64,000 bases of DNA from an uncultured Lachnospiraceae bacterium (lineage in GTDB: Bacteria > Bacillota > Clostridia > Lachnospirales > Lachnospiraceae), in the NCBI GenBank assembly GCA_910578795.1, contig CAJTSD010000005.1, positions 1-64,000 of the forward strand, read 5' to 3'. The position numbers and the translations under genes are program-made. Of the stretch, positions 40,675 through 48,710 are shown piece after piece; positions within the stretch are counted from its first letter, which is position 1, and the number at the start of each line of letters is the position of its first letter. Under the pieces are notes generated by a model that worked only from the letters and a program-made list of their open reading frames with translations, was not told the DNA's origin and searched no databases.

Positions 40675-41892
40675 TTAAAGTTCCTTCTGCTCCTGCATCT
40701 TCATCGCGCGTACCTTGCAGGAAAGACCAAAGAGATTGATAAAGCCTTCCGCGTCATGGTGGTCATACAAATCACCTGTCTTAAACGAAGCAATGCTCTC
40801 GTTATAAAGCGAATAAGGACTTGTCTCGCCTGCCTTAATAATGTTCCCCTTGTAAAGCTTAAACTTCACCTCGCCCGTCACATACTCCTGCGTCTTTTCA
40901 ATAAACGCCTGTATTGCCTCGCGCTTGGGCGTAAACCATTTGCCCTCGTAAACCGTATCGGCAAGCTTGTTGCCCATTTCCTTCTTTAACGTATATGTAT
41001 CACGGTCCAAAATCAGCTCCTCAAGCTGCTGATGCGCTTCCATCAGGACTGTTCCGCCCGGTGTTTCGTAAACGCCGCGTGATTTCATGCCGACAACGCG
41101 GTTCTCCACAATGTCAACAATGCCGATACCATGCTTTCCGCCAAGCCTGTTTAATTCGCGGATAATATCGGAAACCTTCATTGCCTTGCCGTTGACCGTC
41201 TTGGGAACGCCCTTTTCAAACGTCATGGTTACATACTCGCCTTCCTCCGGTGCTTTTTCCGGCGTTGTGCCAAGTACGAGCAAGTGTTCAAAATTCGGCT
41301 CGTTTGAGGGATCTTCCAGCTCCAGTCCCTCATGGCTGATGTGCCAAATGTTGCGGTCACGGCTGTAAGACGAATCTGCCGAAAACGGAAGGTGAATGCC
41401 GTGTGCCTTGCAGTATTCAATTTCCGACTCGCGTGAATCCATTGTCCACTTGTCATTTCTCCAAGCCGCAATAATTTTCAGGTCGGGCGCAAGCGCCTTA
41501 ATGCCAAGCTCGAAACGGATTTGGTCATTGCCCTTTCCTGTCGCGCCGTGGCAGATTGCCGTTGCGCCTTCTTTTCTTGCAATCTCAACAAGCTTCTTTG
41601 CAATCAGGGGACGTGCCATGGAAGTTCCTAAGAGATATTTATTCTCATAAATCGCGTTTGCCTGTACGCAGGGAACGATATATTCGTCACAGAACTCGTC
41701 CACAACATTTTCAATGTAAAGTTTCTGGGCACCGCACGATTTTGCGCGCTCCTCAAGTCCGTCAAGTTCCTCCTCCTGTCCGCAGTCCACGCAGACACAG
41801 ATAACCTCGTAATCAAAATTTTCCTTTAACCACGGAATAATTGCTGTCGTATCAAGACCGCCGGAATAAGCAAGTACAACCTTTTCTTTCAT
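40675..41892 (-). CDS. argG: Argininosuccinate synthase
   Basis: 405 residues, full length. It joins citrulline and aspartate with ATP in arginine synthesis. The ATP-pyrophosphatase loop AYSGGLDTT is at the N-terminus, followed by SMARPLIAKK, GATGKGNDQIRFE and the C-terminal substrate segment FSADSSYSRDRNIWHISHEG, all as in type I ArgG. AAGGAGA lies 9 bases before the ATG. The gene is read divergently from argJ-argB-argD, and its 5' leader carries structured element copy 2. ARG-box-like sites in the divergent region suggest ArgR control. Confidence 0.98.
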   Translation of the reverse strand: MKEKVVLAYSGGLDTTAIIPWLKENFDYEVICVCVDCGQEEELDGLEERAKSCGAQKLYIENVVDEFCDEYIVPCVQANAIYENKYLLGTSMARPLIAKKLVEIARKEGATAICHGATGKGNDQIRFELGIKALAPDLKIIAAWRNDKWTMDSRESEIEYCKAHGIHLPFSADSSYSRDRNIWHISHEGLELEDPSNEPNFEHLLVLGTTPEKAPEEGEYVTMTFEKGVPKTVNGKAMKVSDIIRELNRLGGKHGIGIVDIVENRVVGMKSRGVYETPGGTVLMEAHQQLEELILDRDTYTLKKEMGNKLADTVYEGKWFTPKREAIQAFIEKTQEYVTGEVKFKLYKGNIIKAGETSPYSLYNESIASFKTGDLYDHHDAEGFINLFGLSCKVRAMKMQEQKEL

Positions 41893-41930
41893 ATTAAAAA
41901 TCTCCTTTTTGTGATATAGTGTATTTTTAC

Positions 41931-42063
41931 GTTACTGTTCACATCAGGACTTAGCATTTACTGCTAAGTCCGTGCGAAAACGTACCGCAACCAAGTAAAA
42001 ATCTATTCATGAAGTGAATTTTGCATGGATTTTTCTCGTTACTGGAACGAAGTGAACAGTAAC
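41931..42063. repeat. Structured intergenic element, copy 2 (133 bp), within the argG leader
   Basis: Perfect 12-bp outer arms GTTACTGTTCAC (41931-41942) and GTGAACAGTAAC (42052-42063). Inner stems: GGACTTAGCA/TGCTAAGTCC (41948-41972) and AAAAATC/GATTTTT (41997-42034) enclosing TTCAT-gaa-GTGAA. An internal GTTACTG (42038-42044) can displace the outer left arm from CAGTAAC. Sequence differs from copies 1 and 3 but the helices sit in the same order. The argG promoter (42081-42109) is just outside, so the element forms most of the argG 5' untranslated region. Confidence 0.85.
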
Positions 42064-42080
42064 AATTTTACATTAAGTCT

Positions 42081-42109
42081 AATATACATCATTATACTCG
42101 AGAAATCAA
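42081..42109 (-). promoter_or_regulatory. Promoter of argG
   Basis: On the minus strand TTGATT (42109-42104), 17-base spacer, TATATT (42086-42081). Start of transcription near 42074, followed at once by structured element copy 2. Confidence 0.65.
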
Positions 42110-42131
42110 GTGAAAAAATATACATTTTCTC

Positions 42132-42159
42132 TTGACAAAAATAAATAAAAGCGTAAAAT
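42132..42159 (+). promoter_or_regulatory. Promoter of the GNAT-argJ-argB-argD side
   Basis: TTGACA (42132-42137, consensus), 16-base spacer, TAAAAT (42154-42159). It faces away from the argG promoter. Confidence 0.65.
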
Positions 42160-42171
42160 ATAAACAAAATT

Positions 42172-42210
42172 AATGCATAATATTCACAAATAAATGCATA
42201 AAAATACATT
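42172..42210. promoter_or_regulatory. Two ARG-box-like operators
   Basis: AATGCATAATATTCAC (42172-42187) and AAATGCATAAAAATACATT (42192-42210) resemble ArgR half-site pairs (TGAATAnnnnATTCA) and are spaced 4 bases apart, just downstream of a -10 box. Binding by an ArgR repressor is inferred from sequence likeness and from the flanking arg genes. Confidence 0.45.
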
Positions 42211-42311
42211 ATATAAAATTGGGCGCGGCGAAATAAAAAGGGTTGTAATTTCACCCCGAATAAACTATCATATAAAATAGTGCAAAACAAAGAAAAGAGG
42301 AAATACACCAA

Positions 42312-42755
42312 ATGATAAGGGCGATGACAATAGACGATTATGAACAGGTGCGCAGCTTGTGGCTGCAGATTAAAGGCTTTGCAATCAGAAGCATTGACGA
42401 CTCGCGTGAGGGCGTGGCGCGCTTTTTGGAGCGAAATCCCGGTACAAGCGTGGTTGCGGTGGAGGACGGGACAGTCGTAGGCGCGATTCTTTGCGGTCAC
42501 GACGGCAGACGCGGCTGTCTGTATCACGTGTGCGTGGCGCCCGGTTACAGAAGGCGCGGTATTGGCAAGGCGCTGGTTGTCTTTTGCATGGACGCGCTGA
42601 AAAGAGAGCATATCAATAAAGTCAGCCTGATTGCATTTACCAAAAACGACATTGGAAACGCGTTTTGGCACAATGTCGGGTGGGTGCAGAGAGAAGATTT
42701 GAATTATTATGATTTTGTCTTAAATAAGGAAAATATAGAAGCGTTTAATCAATAA
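42312..42755 (+). CDS. GNAT family N-acetyltransferase
   Basis: 147 residues. GNAT motifs are clear: MTIDDYEQVRSLWLQIKG, VCVAPGYRRRGIGKALVVF (acetyl-CoA loop R-R-x-G-I-G) and KNDIGNAFWHNVGWVQRED. It lies first on the arginine side, 143 bases before argJ. It is not a classical ArgA, and ArgJ already supplies N-acetylglutamate, so a role in arginine synthesis is uncertain; position under the ARG-box promoter is suggestive. AGAGGAAA precedes the ATG. Confidence 0.8.
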   Translation: MIRAMTIDDYEQVRSLWLQIKGFAIRSIDDSREGVARFLERNPGTSVVAVEDGTVVGAILCGHDGRRGCLYHVCVAPGYRRRGIGKALVVFCMDALKREHINKVSLIAFTKNDIGNAFWHNVGWVQREDLNYYDFVLNKENIEAFNQ

Positions 42756-42760
42756 CAAAA

Positions 42761-42811
42761 CATTAAGAAACACTAAGGCAGCAAAAGATGGCGCCTAAGA
42801 GTTTCTAAATG
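42761..42811 (+). repeat. Stem-loop element before argJ
   Basis: CATTAAGAAACACTAAGGC (42761-42779) pairs imperfectly (16 of 19) with its inverse at 42793-42811 around a loop containing GCAAAAGATG. A related stem-loop is found after argJ (44122-44181). It has no T tract. Confidence 0.5.
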
Positions 42812-42898
42812 TAAAACTTTTACAAATTTTGAAAAAACGCAAAGGACAGCGTTTTTTAGATATGACACGCGAAAGCGGAAAGGAGCAAGGTTATTCAT

Positions 42899-44122
42899 AT
42901 GGAACGGATGAAAGGCGGCGTGACTGCGGCGCATGGTTTTGAGGCGGCAGGCACGGAGGCGAATATCAAATATCAGGGAAGAATGGACATGGCACTCATT
43001 TATAGCAGCGCACCATGTACTGTGGCAGGGACATTTACGACAAACGTGGTGAAGGCGGCTCCCGTGCTTTGGGATCAGCAGATTGTGGAGAACAGCCCGT
43101 ATGCGCAGGCGGTTGTTGTGAACGCGGGCATTGCCAATGCATGTACGGGAAAGCAGGGCATGGATTACTGCGCCGAGGAGGCAAAAAAAGCGGCGGCGCT
43201 TTTAAAAATACCAGAAAATGCTGTGCTTGTAGGCTCTACGGGGGTTATCGGAATGCAGCTTCCGATGGACAGAATCTGTGCAGGAATCGAGAAGCTTGCG
43301 GCGGTAAAGGACGGCTCGATTGAGGCAGGGACAACGGCGTCAAAGGCGATTATGACGACCGATACGGTCAACAAGGAAATAGCGGTGACAATAGAGCTTG
43401 ACGGCAAAACCGTAACAGTGGGCGGTATGAGCAAGGGGTCGGGAATGATACATCCAAACATGTGTACGATGCTCGCGTACATCACGACAGACGCGGCAAT
43501 CAGCAAAAAAATGCTGCAGGAGGCGCTTCGCACAAGCATTGTGGATACGTTCAACATGATTTCCGTTGACGGCGACACTTCGACAAACGATACCTGTCTT
43601 GTGCTTGCAAACGGGCTTGCGGGAAATGAGGAAATTACGGCAAAAGGTGAGGCGTACGACAAGTTTTTGGAGGCGTTGAATTATGTAAACACATATCTTG
43701 CGCGGACAATGGCAGGCGACGGTGAGGGCGCGACGGCGCTTTTTGAGACGGTGGTTTACAATGCGGATACAAAGCAGAATGCCCGCACGCTTGCAAAATC
43801 GGTTATCTGTTCTAGTCTTACAAAGGCGGCAATCTATGGGCACGACGCGAACTGGGGCAGGATTTTGTGCGCGCTTGGCTATTCGGGCGTGCAGTTTAAT
43901 CCGGAAAATGTGACGCTCTATTTTGAGAGCAAGGCGGGGAAGATTACGATATATGAAAACGGTACGGGTACGGACTACAGTGAGGAAGAGGCGACAAAGA
44001 TTTTGTCAGAGCCGGAAGTAACCGTGCTTGTCGATATGCATATGGGCAGTGAAACCGCAACGGCATGGGGCTGTGACTTAACCTATGATTATGTAAAAAT
44101 CAATGCGGATTACCGAAGTTAG
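42899..44122 (+). CDS. argJ: Bifunctional ornithine acetyltransferase / N-acetylglutamate synthase
   Basis: 407 residues. ArgJ transfers acetyl from N-acetylornithine to glutamate and can also use acetyl-CoA, running the cyclic arginine pathway. The protein cleaves itself between Ala and Thr at the KGSGMIHPNMCTML segment (Thr of AN-C-T-type motif), leaving alpha and beta chains; the start GVTAAHGFEAAGTEANIKYQ and the end ATAWGCDLTYDYVKINADYR are normal for the family. GGAGCAAGG precedes the ATG. It is the first arginine-specific gene of the plus-strand cluster. Confidence 0.97.
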   Translation: MERMKGGVTAAHGFEAAGTEANIKYQGRMDMALIYSSAPCTVAGTFTTNVVKAAPVLWDQQIVENSPYAQAVVVNAGIANACTGKQGMDYCAEEAKKAAALLKIPENAVLVGSTGVIGMQLPMDRICAGIEKLAAVKDGSIEAGTTASKAIMTTDTVNKEIAVTIELDGKTVTVGGMSKGSGMIHPNMCTMLAYITTDAAISKKMLQEALRTSIVDTFNMISVDGDTSTNDTCLVLANGLAGNEEITAKGEAYDKFLEALNYVNTYLARTMAGDGEGATALFETVVYNADTKQNARTLAKSVICSSLTKAAIYGHDANWGRILCALGYSGVQFNPENVTLYFESKAGKITIYENGTGTDYSEEEATKILSEPEVTVLVDMHMGSETATAWGCDLTYDYVKINADYRS

Positions 44123-44210
44123 GACGAAAAGAAATTCTAAGATGATAAAAGACATCATCTAAGAATTTCTATGTTTCGTCCAAAAAGAACGCCAAGAGCG
44201 GGCGTTCTTT
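44122..44210 (+). repeat. Long stem-loop plus second hairpin between argJ and argB
   Basis: GGACGAAA (44122-44129) pairs with TTTCGTCC (44174-44181), and inside them a 17-base arm 44130-44146 pairs with 44154-44170 (one mismatch), loop AAAAGAC. A second stem AAAGAACGCC/GGCGTTCTTT (44184-44210) follows. They may limit read-through or stabilise the mRNA ends and so set the argJ to argB ratio. Confidence 0.65.
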
Positions 44211-44245
44211 CTAAAAAAATAAAGGTTATGAAAGGAAATTACAGA

Positions 44246-45154
44246 ATGAAAGAACAGGATATGAACAAAATTCTATCCAAGGCGGAGGTGCTGATTGAGG
44301 CGCTTCCCTACATACAGAAATTCAACAGAAAGTATATCGTCGTAAAATACGGCGGCAGCGCGATGAGTAACGAGGAGCTGCAAAGAAACGTAATCAAGGA
44401 CGTAACGCTTTTAAAGCTTGTCGGTTTTAAGCCGATTATCGTGCACGGTGGCGGCAAGGAAATCAGCCGTTGGGTGGAAAAGACCGGAAAAGAGGCGAAG
44501 TTTGTGAACGGTTTACGCGTGACGGACGCGGAAACGATGGAAATAGCCGAAATGGTTTTAAATAAGGTAAACAAAAGTTTGGTCACAATGGTTCAGGAGC
44601 TTGGCGTCAAGGCAGTCGGCATCAGCGGCAAGGACGGCGGACTGTTAAAGGTTGACCGGAAATATCCTGACGGACAGGACATTGGCTTTGTCGGCGACAT
44701 TCAGGAAGTCAATCCGAAGGTGCTGTTTGATTTGATTGAAAAGGATTTTCTTCCAATTGTAGCGCCAATCGGTCTTGACGACCATTTTCAGACTTACAAT
44801 ATCAACGCGGACGATGCGGCATGCGCCATTGCAAAGGCGGTCGGAGCGGAGAAGCTGGCATTCCTGACAGATATTGAAGGACTTTACAAGGACATTAACG
44901 ACAAGAGCTCCTTTATTTCAAGAATTTCCGCATCACAGGCGGATACGCTGATTGAAGAAGGATTTATCGGGGGCGGAATGCTGCCGAAGCTTGGCAACTG
45001 TACCAGTGCGATTAAAAACGGTGTCAACCGTGTGCATATTTTGGACGGACGCATTCCGCACTGCCTGCTTTTGGAAATCTTTACAAGGAACGGTATCGGA
45101 ACGGCAATCGTGCAGGACGGCGATCTTGAGAAAATGGAAATGGGTTATTATTAG
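44246..45154 (+). CDS. argB: N-acetylglutamate kinase
   Basis: 302 residues. Amino acid kinase fold with VVKYGGSAMSNEELQRNVIK, IVHGGGKEISRWVEKTGKEA, INADDAACAIAKAVGAEKLA and GGMLPKLGNCTSAIKNGVNR, the full set of ATP- and acetylglutamate-binding motifs. It makes N-acetylglutamyl phosphate, the controlled second step of arginine synthesis; the N-terminal helix (about 1-25) is of the type that allows hexamer formation and arginine feedback. ATG 44246 is preferred, with AAAGGAAA before it. Confidence 0.96.
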   Translation: MKEQDMNKILSKAEVLIEALPYIQKFNRKYIVVKYGGSAMSNEELQRNVIKDVTLLKLVGFKPIIVHGGGKEISRWVEKTGKEAKFVNGLRVTDAETMEIAEMVLNKVNKSLVTMVQELGVKAVGISGKDGGLLKVDRKYPDGQDIGFVGDIQEVNPKVLFDLIEKDFLPIVAPIGLDDHFQTYNINADDAACAIAKAVGAEKLAFLTDIEGLYKDINDKSSFISRISASQADTLIEEGFIGGGMLPKLGNCTSAIKNGVNRVHILDGRIPHCLLLEIFTRNGIGTAIVQDGDLEKMEMGYY

Positions 45155-45166
45155 GAGGTTTAACTT

Positions 45167-46351
45167 ATGAACATGAAAGAATACATTGACGAAGCGGAAG
45201 CGGCGCTGCTGCATACCTACAACCGTTATCAGATTGTGTGGGACAGGGGCGACGGAATGTACCTCTACGATATTGAGGGCAAAAAATATCTTGATTTCGT
45301 GGCAGGAATTGCGGTCTTTGCGCTTGGTTACAATAATAAGGCATACAATGACGCGCTCAAGGCGCAGATTGACAAGGTAATCCATACATCAAATTATTAT
45401 TACAATATTCCCGCAATTGAAGCGGCAAAGAAGCTGAAAAAAGTATCTGGCATGGACAGGGTTTTCTTCACAAACAGCGGTGCGGAAGCGGTGGAGGGTG
45501 CGATTAAGGCGGCAAGAAAATATGCCTTTTTGCGCGACGGACACACGGACCACGAAATTATCGCGATGAACCATTCGTTCCACGGAAGAACAATGGGCGC
45601 GCTTGCCGTAACGGGAAATCCGCATTACAGGGAAGCGTTTGAGCCGCTGATCGGAAATATCAAGTTTGCGGATTTTAACGATTTTGAGAGCGTAAAGGCA
45701 CAGGTTACCGATAAGACCTGCGCGATTATTTTCGAAACCGTTCAGGGTGAGGGCGGCATTTATCCGGCAACGGAGGAATTTATGAAAAGTATCCGCGCGC
45801 TCTGCGATGAGAAGGATATTTTGCTGATTTTAGATGAAATCCAGTGTGGCATGGGCAGAACCGCAATGATGTATGCATGGCAGCGCTACGGCGTAAAGCC
45901 GGATATTATGACAACCGCAAAAGCAGTCGGCTGCGGCGTTCCGGTAGGCGCTTTTCTGATGACGGAGCGCGTGGCAAAGCAGTCGCTGACAAGCGGCGAC
46001 CACGGCACGACCTACGGCGGAAATCCGCTTGCGTGTACGGCGATTTCCAAGGTGATTGATTTGTTTGAGGAGCTTGACCTGTTGAAAAACGTAGAAGAAA
46101 CAGGTGCCTATCTGTATGAAAAGCTGGAAGAAATTACCGCAAGGCATGACTGTGTGAAGGCACACAGAGGTGTTGGTCTGATGCAGGGGCTGGAGTGCGA
46201 GCAGCCTGTCAGTGACATTATCAACCGGGCGGTTGAAAAAGGTTTGCTGTTAATTAATGCGGGGACGAATATTATTCGCTTTATTCCGCCGCTGATTGTG
46301 TCAAAACAGGAGATTGATGATATGACAGCGATACTGGATACCTGCTTTTAA
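45167..46351 (+). CDS. argD: Acetylornithine aminotransferase
   Basis: 394 residues, class III PLP aminotransferase. DGMYLYDIEGKKYLDFVAGI, FFTNSGAEAVEGAIKAARKY, HSFHGRTMGALAVTG, and the PLP-lysine region TTAKAVGCGVPVGAFLM (Lys of T-A-K) are all present. It converts N-acetylglutamate semialdehyde to N-acetylornithine. AGGAGGTT lies before ATG 45167, and only 12 bases separate it from argB. argC and argF or carbamoyl-phosphate synthase genes are not in this window. Confidence 0.96.
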   Translation: MNMKEYIDEAEAALLHTYNRYQIVWDRGDGMYLYDIEGKKYLDFVAGIAVFALGYNNKAYNDALKAQIDKVIHTSNYYYNIPAIEAAKKLKKVSGMDRVFFTNSGAEAVEGAIKAARKYAFLRDGHTDHEIIAMNHSFHGRTMGALAVTGNPHYREAFEPLIGNIKFADFNDFESVKAQVTDKTCAIIFETVQGEGGIYPATEEFMKSIRALCDEKDILLILDEIQCGMGRTAMMYAWQRYGVKPDIMTTAKAVGCGVPVGAFLMTERVAKQSLTSGDHGTTYGGNPLACTAISKVIDLFEELDLLKNVEETGAYLYEKLEEITARHDCVKAHRGVGLMQGLECEQPVSDIINRAVEKGLLLINAGTNIIRFIPPLIVSKQEIDDMTAILDTCF

Positions 46352-46424
46352 ACACTGTATGGCGGCAGAAACTGAGAAATGAAGAAAACAAACTTGTAGA
46401 CTACAGTAAGATTGGTGGATTAGA

Positions 46425-47894
46425 ATGAAACACGGTAAAATAAAACAACGGATGTTTATTGTGGCGGCAATCCTTATTGCGACGGCGGTTGGGTTGATTG
46501 CAACCATGTTGTTCAACCAAAAACAGCCTGTCAAAACGGATACTTCCAAAAAGGAGACGATCCGTCTTTGGTATACGGATGACACGATTACAGATTATTT
46601 GAGCAGTAAAACGCTTGATTTTTACAACCGGACGGATATTCGGGTGGATATCAAACTGGTGTCCGGACTGGAATATCTTGAGGCAATTAACAAGGCAAGC
46701 TTAAGCGACGATGAAGAAACACCGGATGTGTATATCATTACAAATGATTCGCTGGAAAAGGCATATTTGTCAGGGCTTGCGGTAGAGCTTGATGAGTCTG
46801 TTCCGGTTTATAAGCCCTCCGAATATAGCCAGGCGGCAAAAAATGCAGTCACTTATAACAATAAATATGTGGGTTGTCCGTTCTATTTTGAAACGAGTGC
46901 CTTGCTTTACAATAAGACATACTTAGAGCAGATTGCGGCGCAGGCAAACGACAGCGACGGTGAAGCAGAAGCGGATGTGCAGGACGGGGAAACGCCACAG
47001 GAGCATATTGAGGCGGAGGATTTAATTCCAACTTCGATTGCGGATATTCTAACCTTTGCGGATTTGTATTCCGCGCCGGAAAATGTAGAATATTTCTTCC
47101 GCTGGGATGTGTCCGATATTTTTTATAATTACTTTTTTATTGGAAACTATATTTCCGTGGGCGGCAATGCGGGCGATGACAAAAATGACATTAATATCTA
47201 TAATACAGAGTCCATCGCAACATTAAAGGTTTATCAGGAACTCAATCAGTTCTTCTCAATCGACACAAAAGAAACGAACTACGATACGATTATGCAGGAA
47301 TTTCTTGAGGGGAAGACTATTTACACGATTGCAACGAGCGACTGTATCAAAAAGCTTGACGATGCGGCAAAAAACGGCGAGTTTGCTTATGAATATGGTG
47401 TTGCAAGGCTTCCGGACATCAACATAGAGCTTAGCACAAGAGGAATGTCGGTGACCAATGCGCTTGTATTAAACGGCTATTCCACACACAAAGCATCGGC
47501 GGCATCGCTGATATCGTTCCTTGCAAATGAGTCACAGCATGACCTTTATGAAATGACCGGAAAGATTGCAGCGATGACAAAGCAGGATTATGAGGACGCG
47601 CATGTGGAAGGATTTGTGCAGAACTACGCGGATTCCGTGCCGATTCCTAAGATGCTTGAAACGAGTAATTTTTGGGTGGAGCTTGAAATCTGTTTTGCAA
47701 AGGTTTGGTCAGGAGAGGACGCAAATACGCAAATCCGTCAGCTTTCCGAGCAGATTAAGACGCAGTTAAACGGTGAAGCCGTGACAGAAGAAGCGCTTGA
47801 AGACCCCGAAGTGGAGCTTCTTCCCGCGGTTGAATATGAGGACGTGCCGATAGAGGAAGGCGCAGACACGCCGCAGACAACACAGCAGGAATAA
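46425..47894 (+). CDS. Extracellular solute-binding protein (sugar ABC type), orphan
   Basis: 489 residues. One N-terminal helix (RMFIVAAILIATAVGLIATM) anchors or exports it; there is no lipobox Cys, which is unusual for Gram-positive binding proteins. The body fits family 1 solute-binding proteins: TIRLWYTDDTITDYLSSKTL, then ETPDVYIITNDSLEKAYLSG, VGCPFYFETSALLYNKTYLE. The C-terminus is acidic and Thr/Gln-rich. No permease or ATPase gene is close, so it may be a receptor, or may serve a transporter encoded elsewhere. Confidence 0.8.
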   Translation: MKHGKIKQRMFIVAAILIATAVGLIATMLFNQKQPVKTDTSKKETIRLWYTDDTITDYLSSKTLDFYNRTDIRVDIKLVSGLEYLEAINKASLSDDEETPDVYIITNDSLEKAYLSGLAVELDESVPVYKPSEYSQAAKNAVTYNNKYVGCPFYFETSALLYNKTYLEQIAAQANDSDGEAEADVQDGETPQEHIEAEDLIPTSIADILTFADLYSAPENVEYFFRWDVSDIFYNYFFIGNYISVGGNAGDDKNDINIYNTESIATLKVYQELNQFFSIDTKETNYDTIMQEFLEGKTIYTIATSDCIKKLDDAAKNGEFAYEYGVARLPDINIELSTRGMSVTNALVLNGYSTHKASAASLISFLANESQHDLYEMTGKIAAMTKQDYEDAHVEGFVQNYADSVPIPKMLETSNFWVELEICFAKVWSGEDANTQIRQLSEQIKTQLNGEAVTEEALEDPEVELLPAVEYEDVPIEEGADTPQTTQQE

Positions 47895-47972
47895 AAAAAC
47901 ATAAAATATCCAATCATAAGAGTACGAATGAAAATGACGATATTTGTCATGAAGAAAGGCATGGTATGAATT

Positions 47973-48401
47973 ATGATTGGATTTTTGATTGCGCTTTTAT
48001 CAGGAGCTTTAATGAGCGTGCAGGGTGTATTTAACACAAAGGTAACGGAAAATTCAAGTCTGTGGGCGGCAAATACCTTTGTGCAGTTTACGGCATTTTT
48101 GGTCTGCTTTGCCGCATGGCTTTGCGCGGACAGGACGTCGTTTAAGGAGGTTATTGCGGTTGAACCCAAATATGTCCTTTTGGGCGGCGTTATTGGCGCG
48201 TTTATCACGCTGACCGTGATTAAAAGCATGGATTCTTTAGGTCCTGCGAAGGCGGTTATGCTAATTGTTATTGCGCAGTTGATTGTTGCGTATTTAATTG
48301 AGCTGTTCGGGCTGTTTGGCGTGGACAAGGAACCGTTTAGCTGGAAAAAGGTGATTGGTGCACTTTTGGCAATCGCGGGTTTTGTGGTATTTAAGATTTA
48401 G
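47973..48401 (+). CDS. DMT family transporter, DUF606 (YdcZ-like)
   Basis: 142 residues, about five helices, with the DUF606 opening MIGFLIALLSGALMSVQGVF, then N-T and VTENSSLWAANTFVQFTAFL. DUF606 proteins are short members of the drug/metabolite transporter superfamily and often occur as pairs; here a single gene is seen. Substrate unknown. It follows the solute-binding protein gene by 78 bases. The structured element copy 3 comes after it. Confidence 0.85.
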   Translation: MIGFLIALLSGALMSVQGVFNTKVTENSSLWAANTFVQFTAFLVCFAAWLCADRTSFKEVIAVEPKYVLLGGVIGAFITLTVIKSMDSLGPAKAVMLIVIAQLIVAYLIELFGLFGVDKEPFSWKKVIGALLAIAGFVVFKI

Positions 48402-48512
48402 GCTGTCAGGATGAAACAGGTTTACGGAAAATTGTTTGCGAAATGTCAAAATTAGCACTTGTATTGACCTTGAAATTATCATAAAATAGTCATAGATATG
48501 TAAATCATTTTT

Positions 48513-48664
48513 TAACTGTTCAGTACAGCACTGCGCACTTGCTGCGAAGTGCGTAAGAAAGCGAAAATTGTGCCATGCATCAAGCCACGATACGTGGCTT
48601 TGACTCCACGAAGTGGATTTGCATGGCTTGATGCTCGTAACTATGAAGGTACTGAATAGTTACG
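48513..48664. repeat. Structured intergenic element, copy 3 (152 bp)
   Basis: Outer arms TAACTGTTCAGTAC (48513-48526) and GTACTGAATAGTTA (48649-48662) pair over 14 positions with one G-U. CGCACTT/AAGTGCG and GCATCAAGCC/GGCTTGATGC recur as in copy 1 at 39.1 kb, but here the second stem contains an extra 18-base hairpin (CACG-ata-CGTG). Same orientation as copy 1. It lies upstream of comEA; no other feature is seen in 48402-48710. Confidence 0.85.
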
Positions 48665-48710
48665 TAGAGGGGGCTTTATCGGAAATACGATAAAGGAGCT
48701 ATGAATATTG

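Noticed and set aside
41893..42110. Arginine T-box before argG
   Set aside because: The conserved TGGNACCGCG sequence is absent; the leader is instead explained by structured element copy 2.
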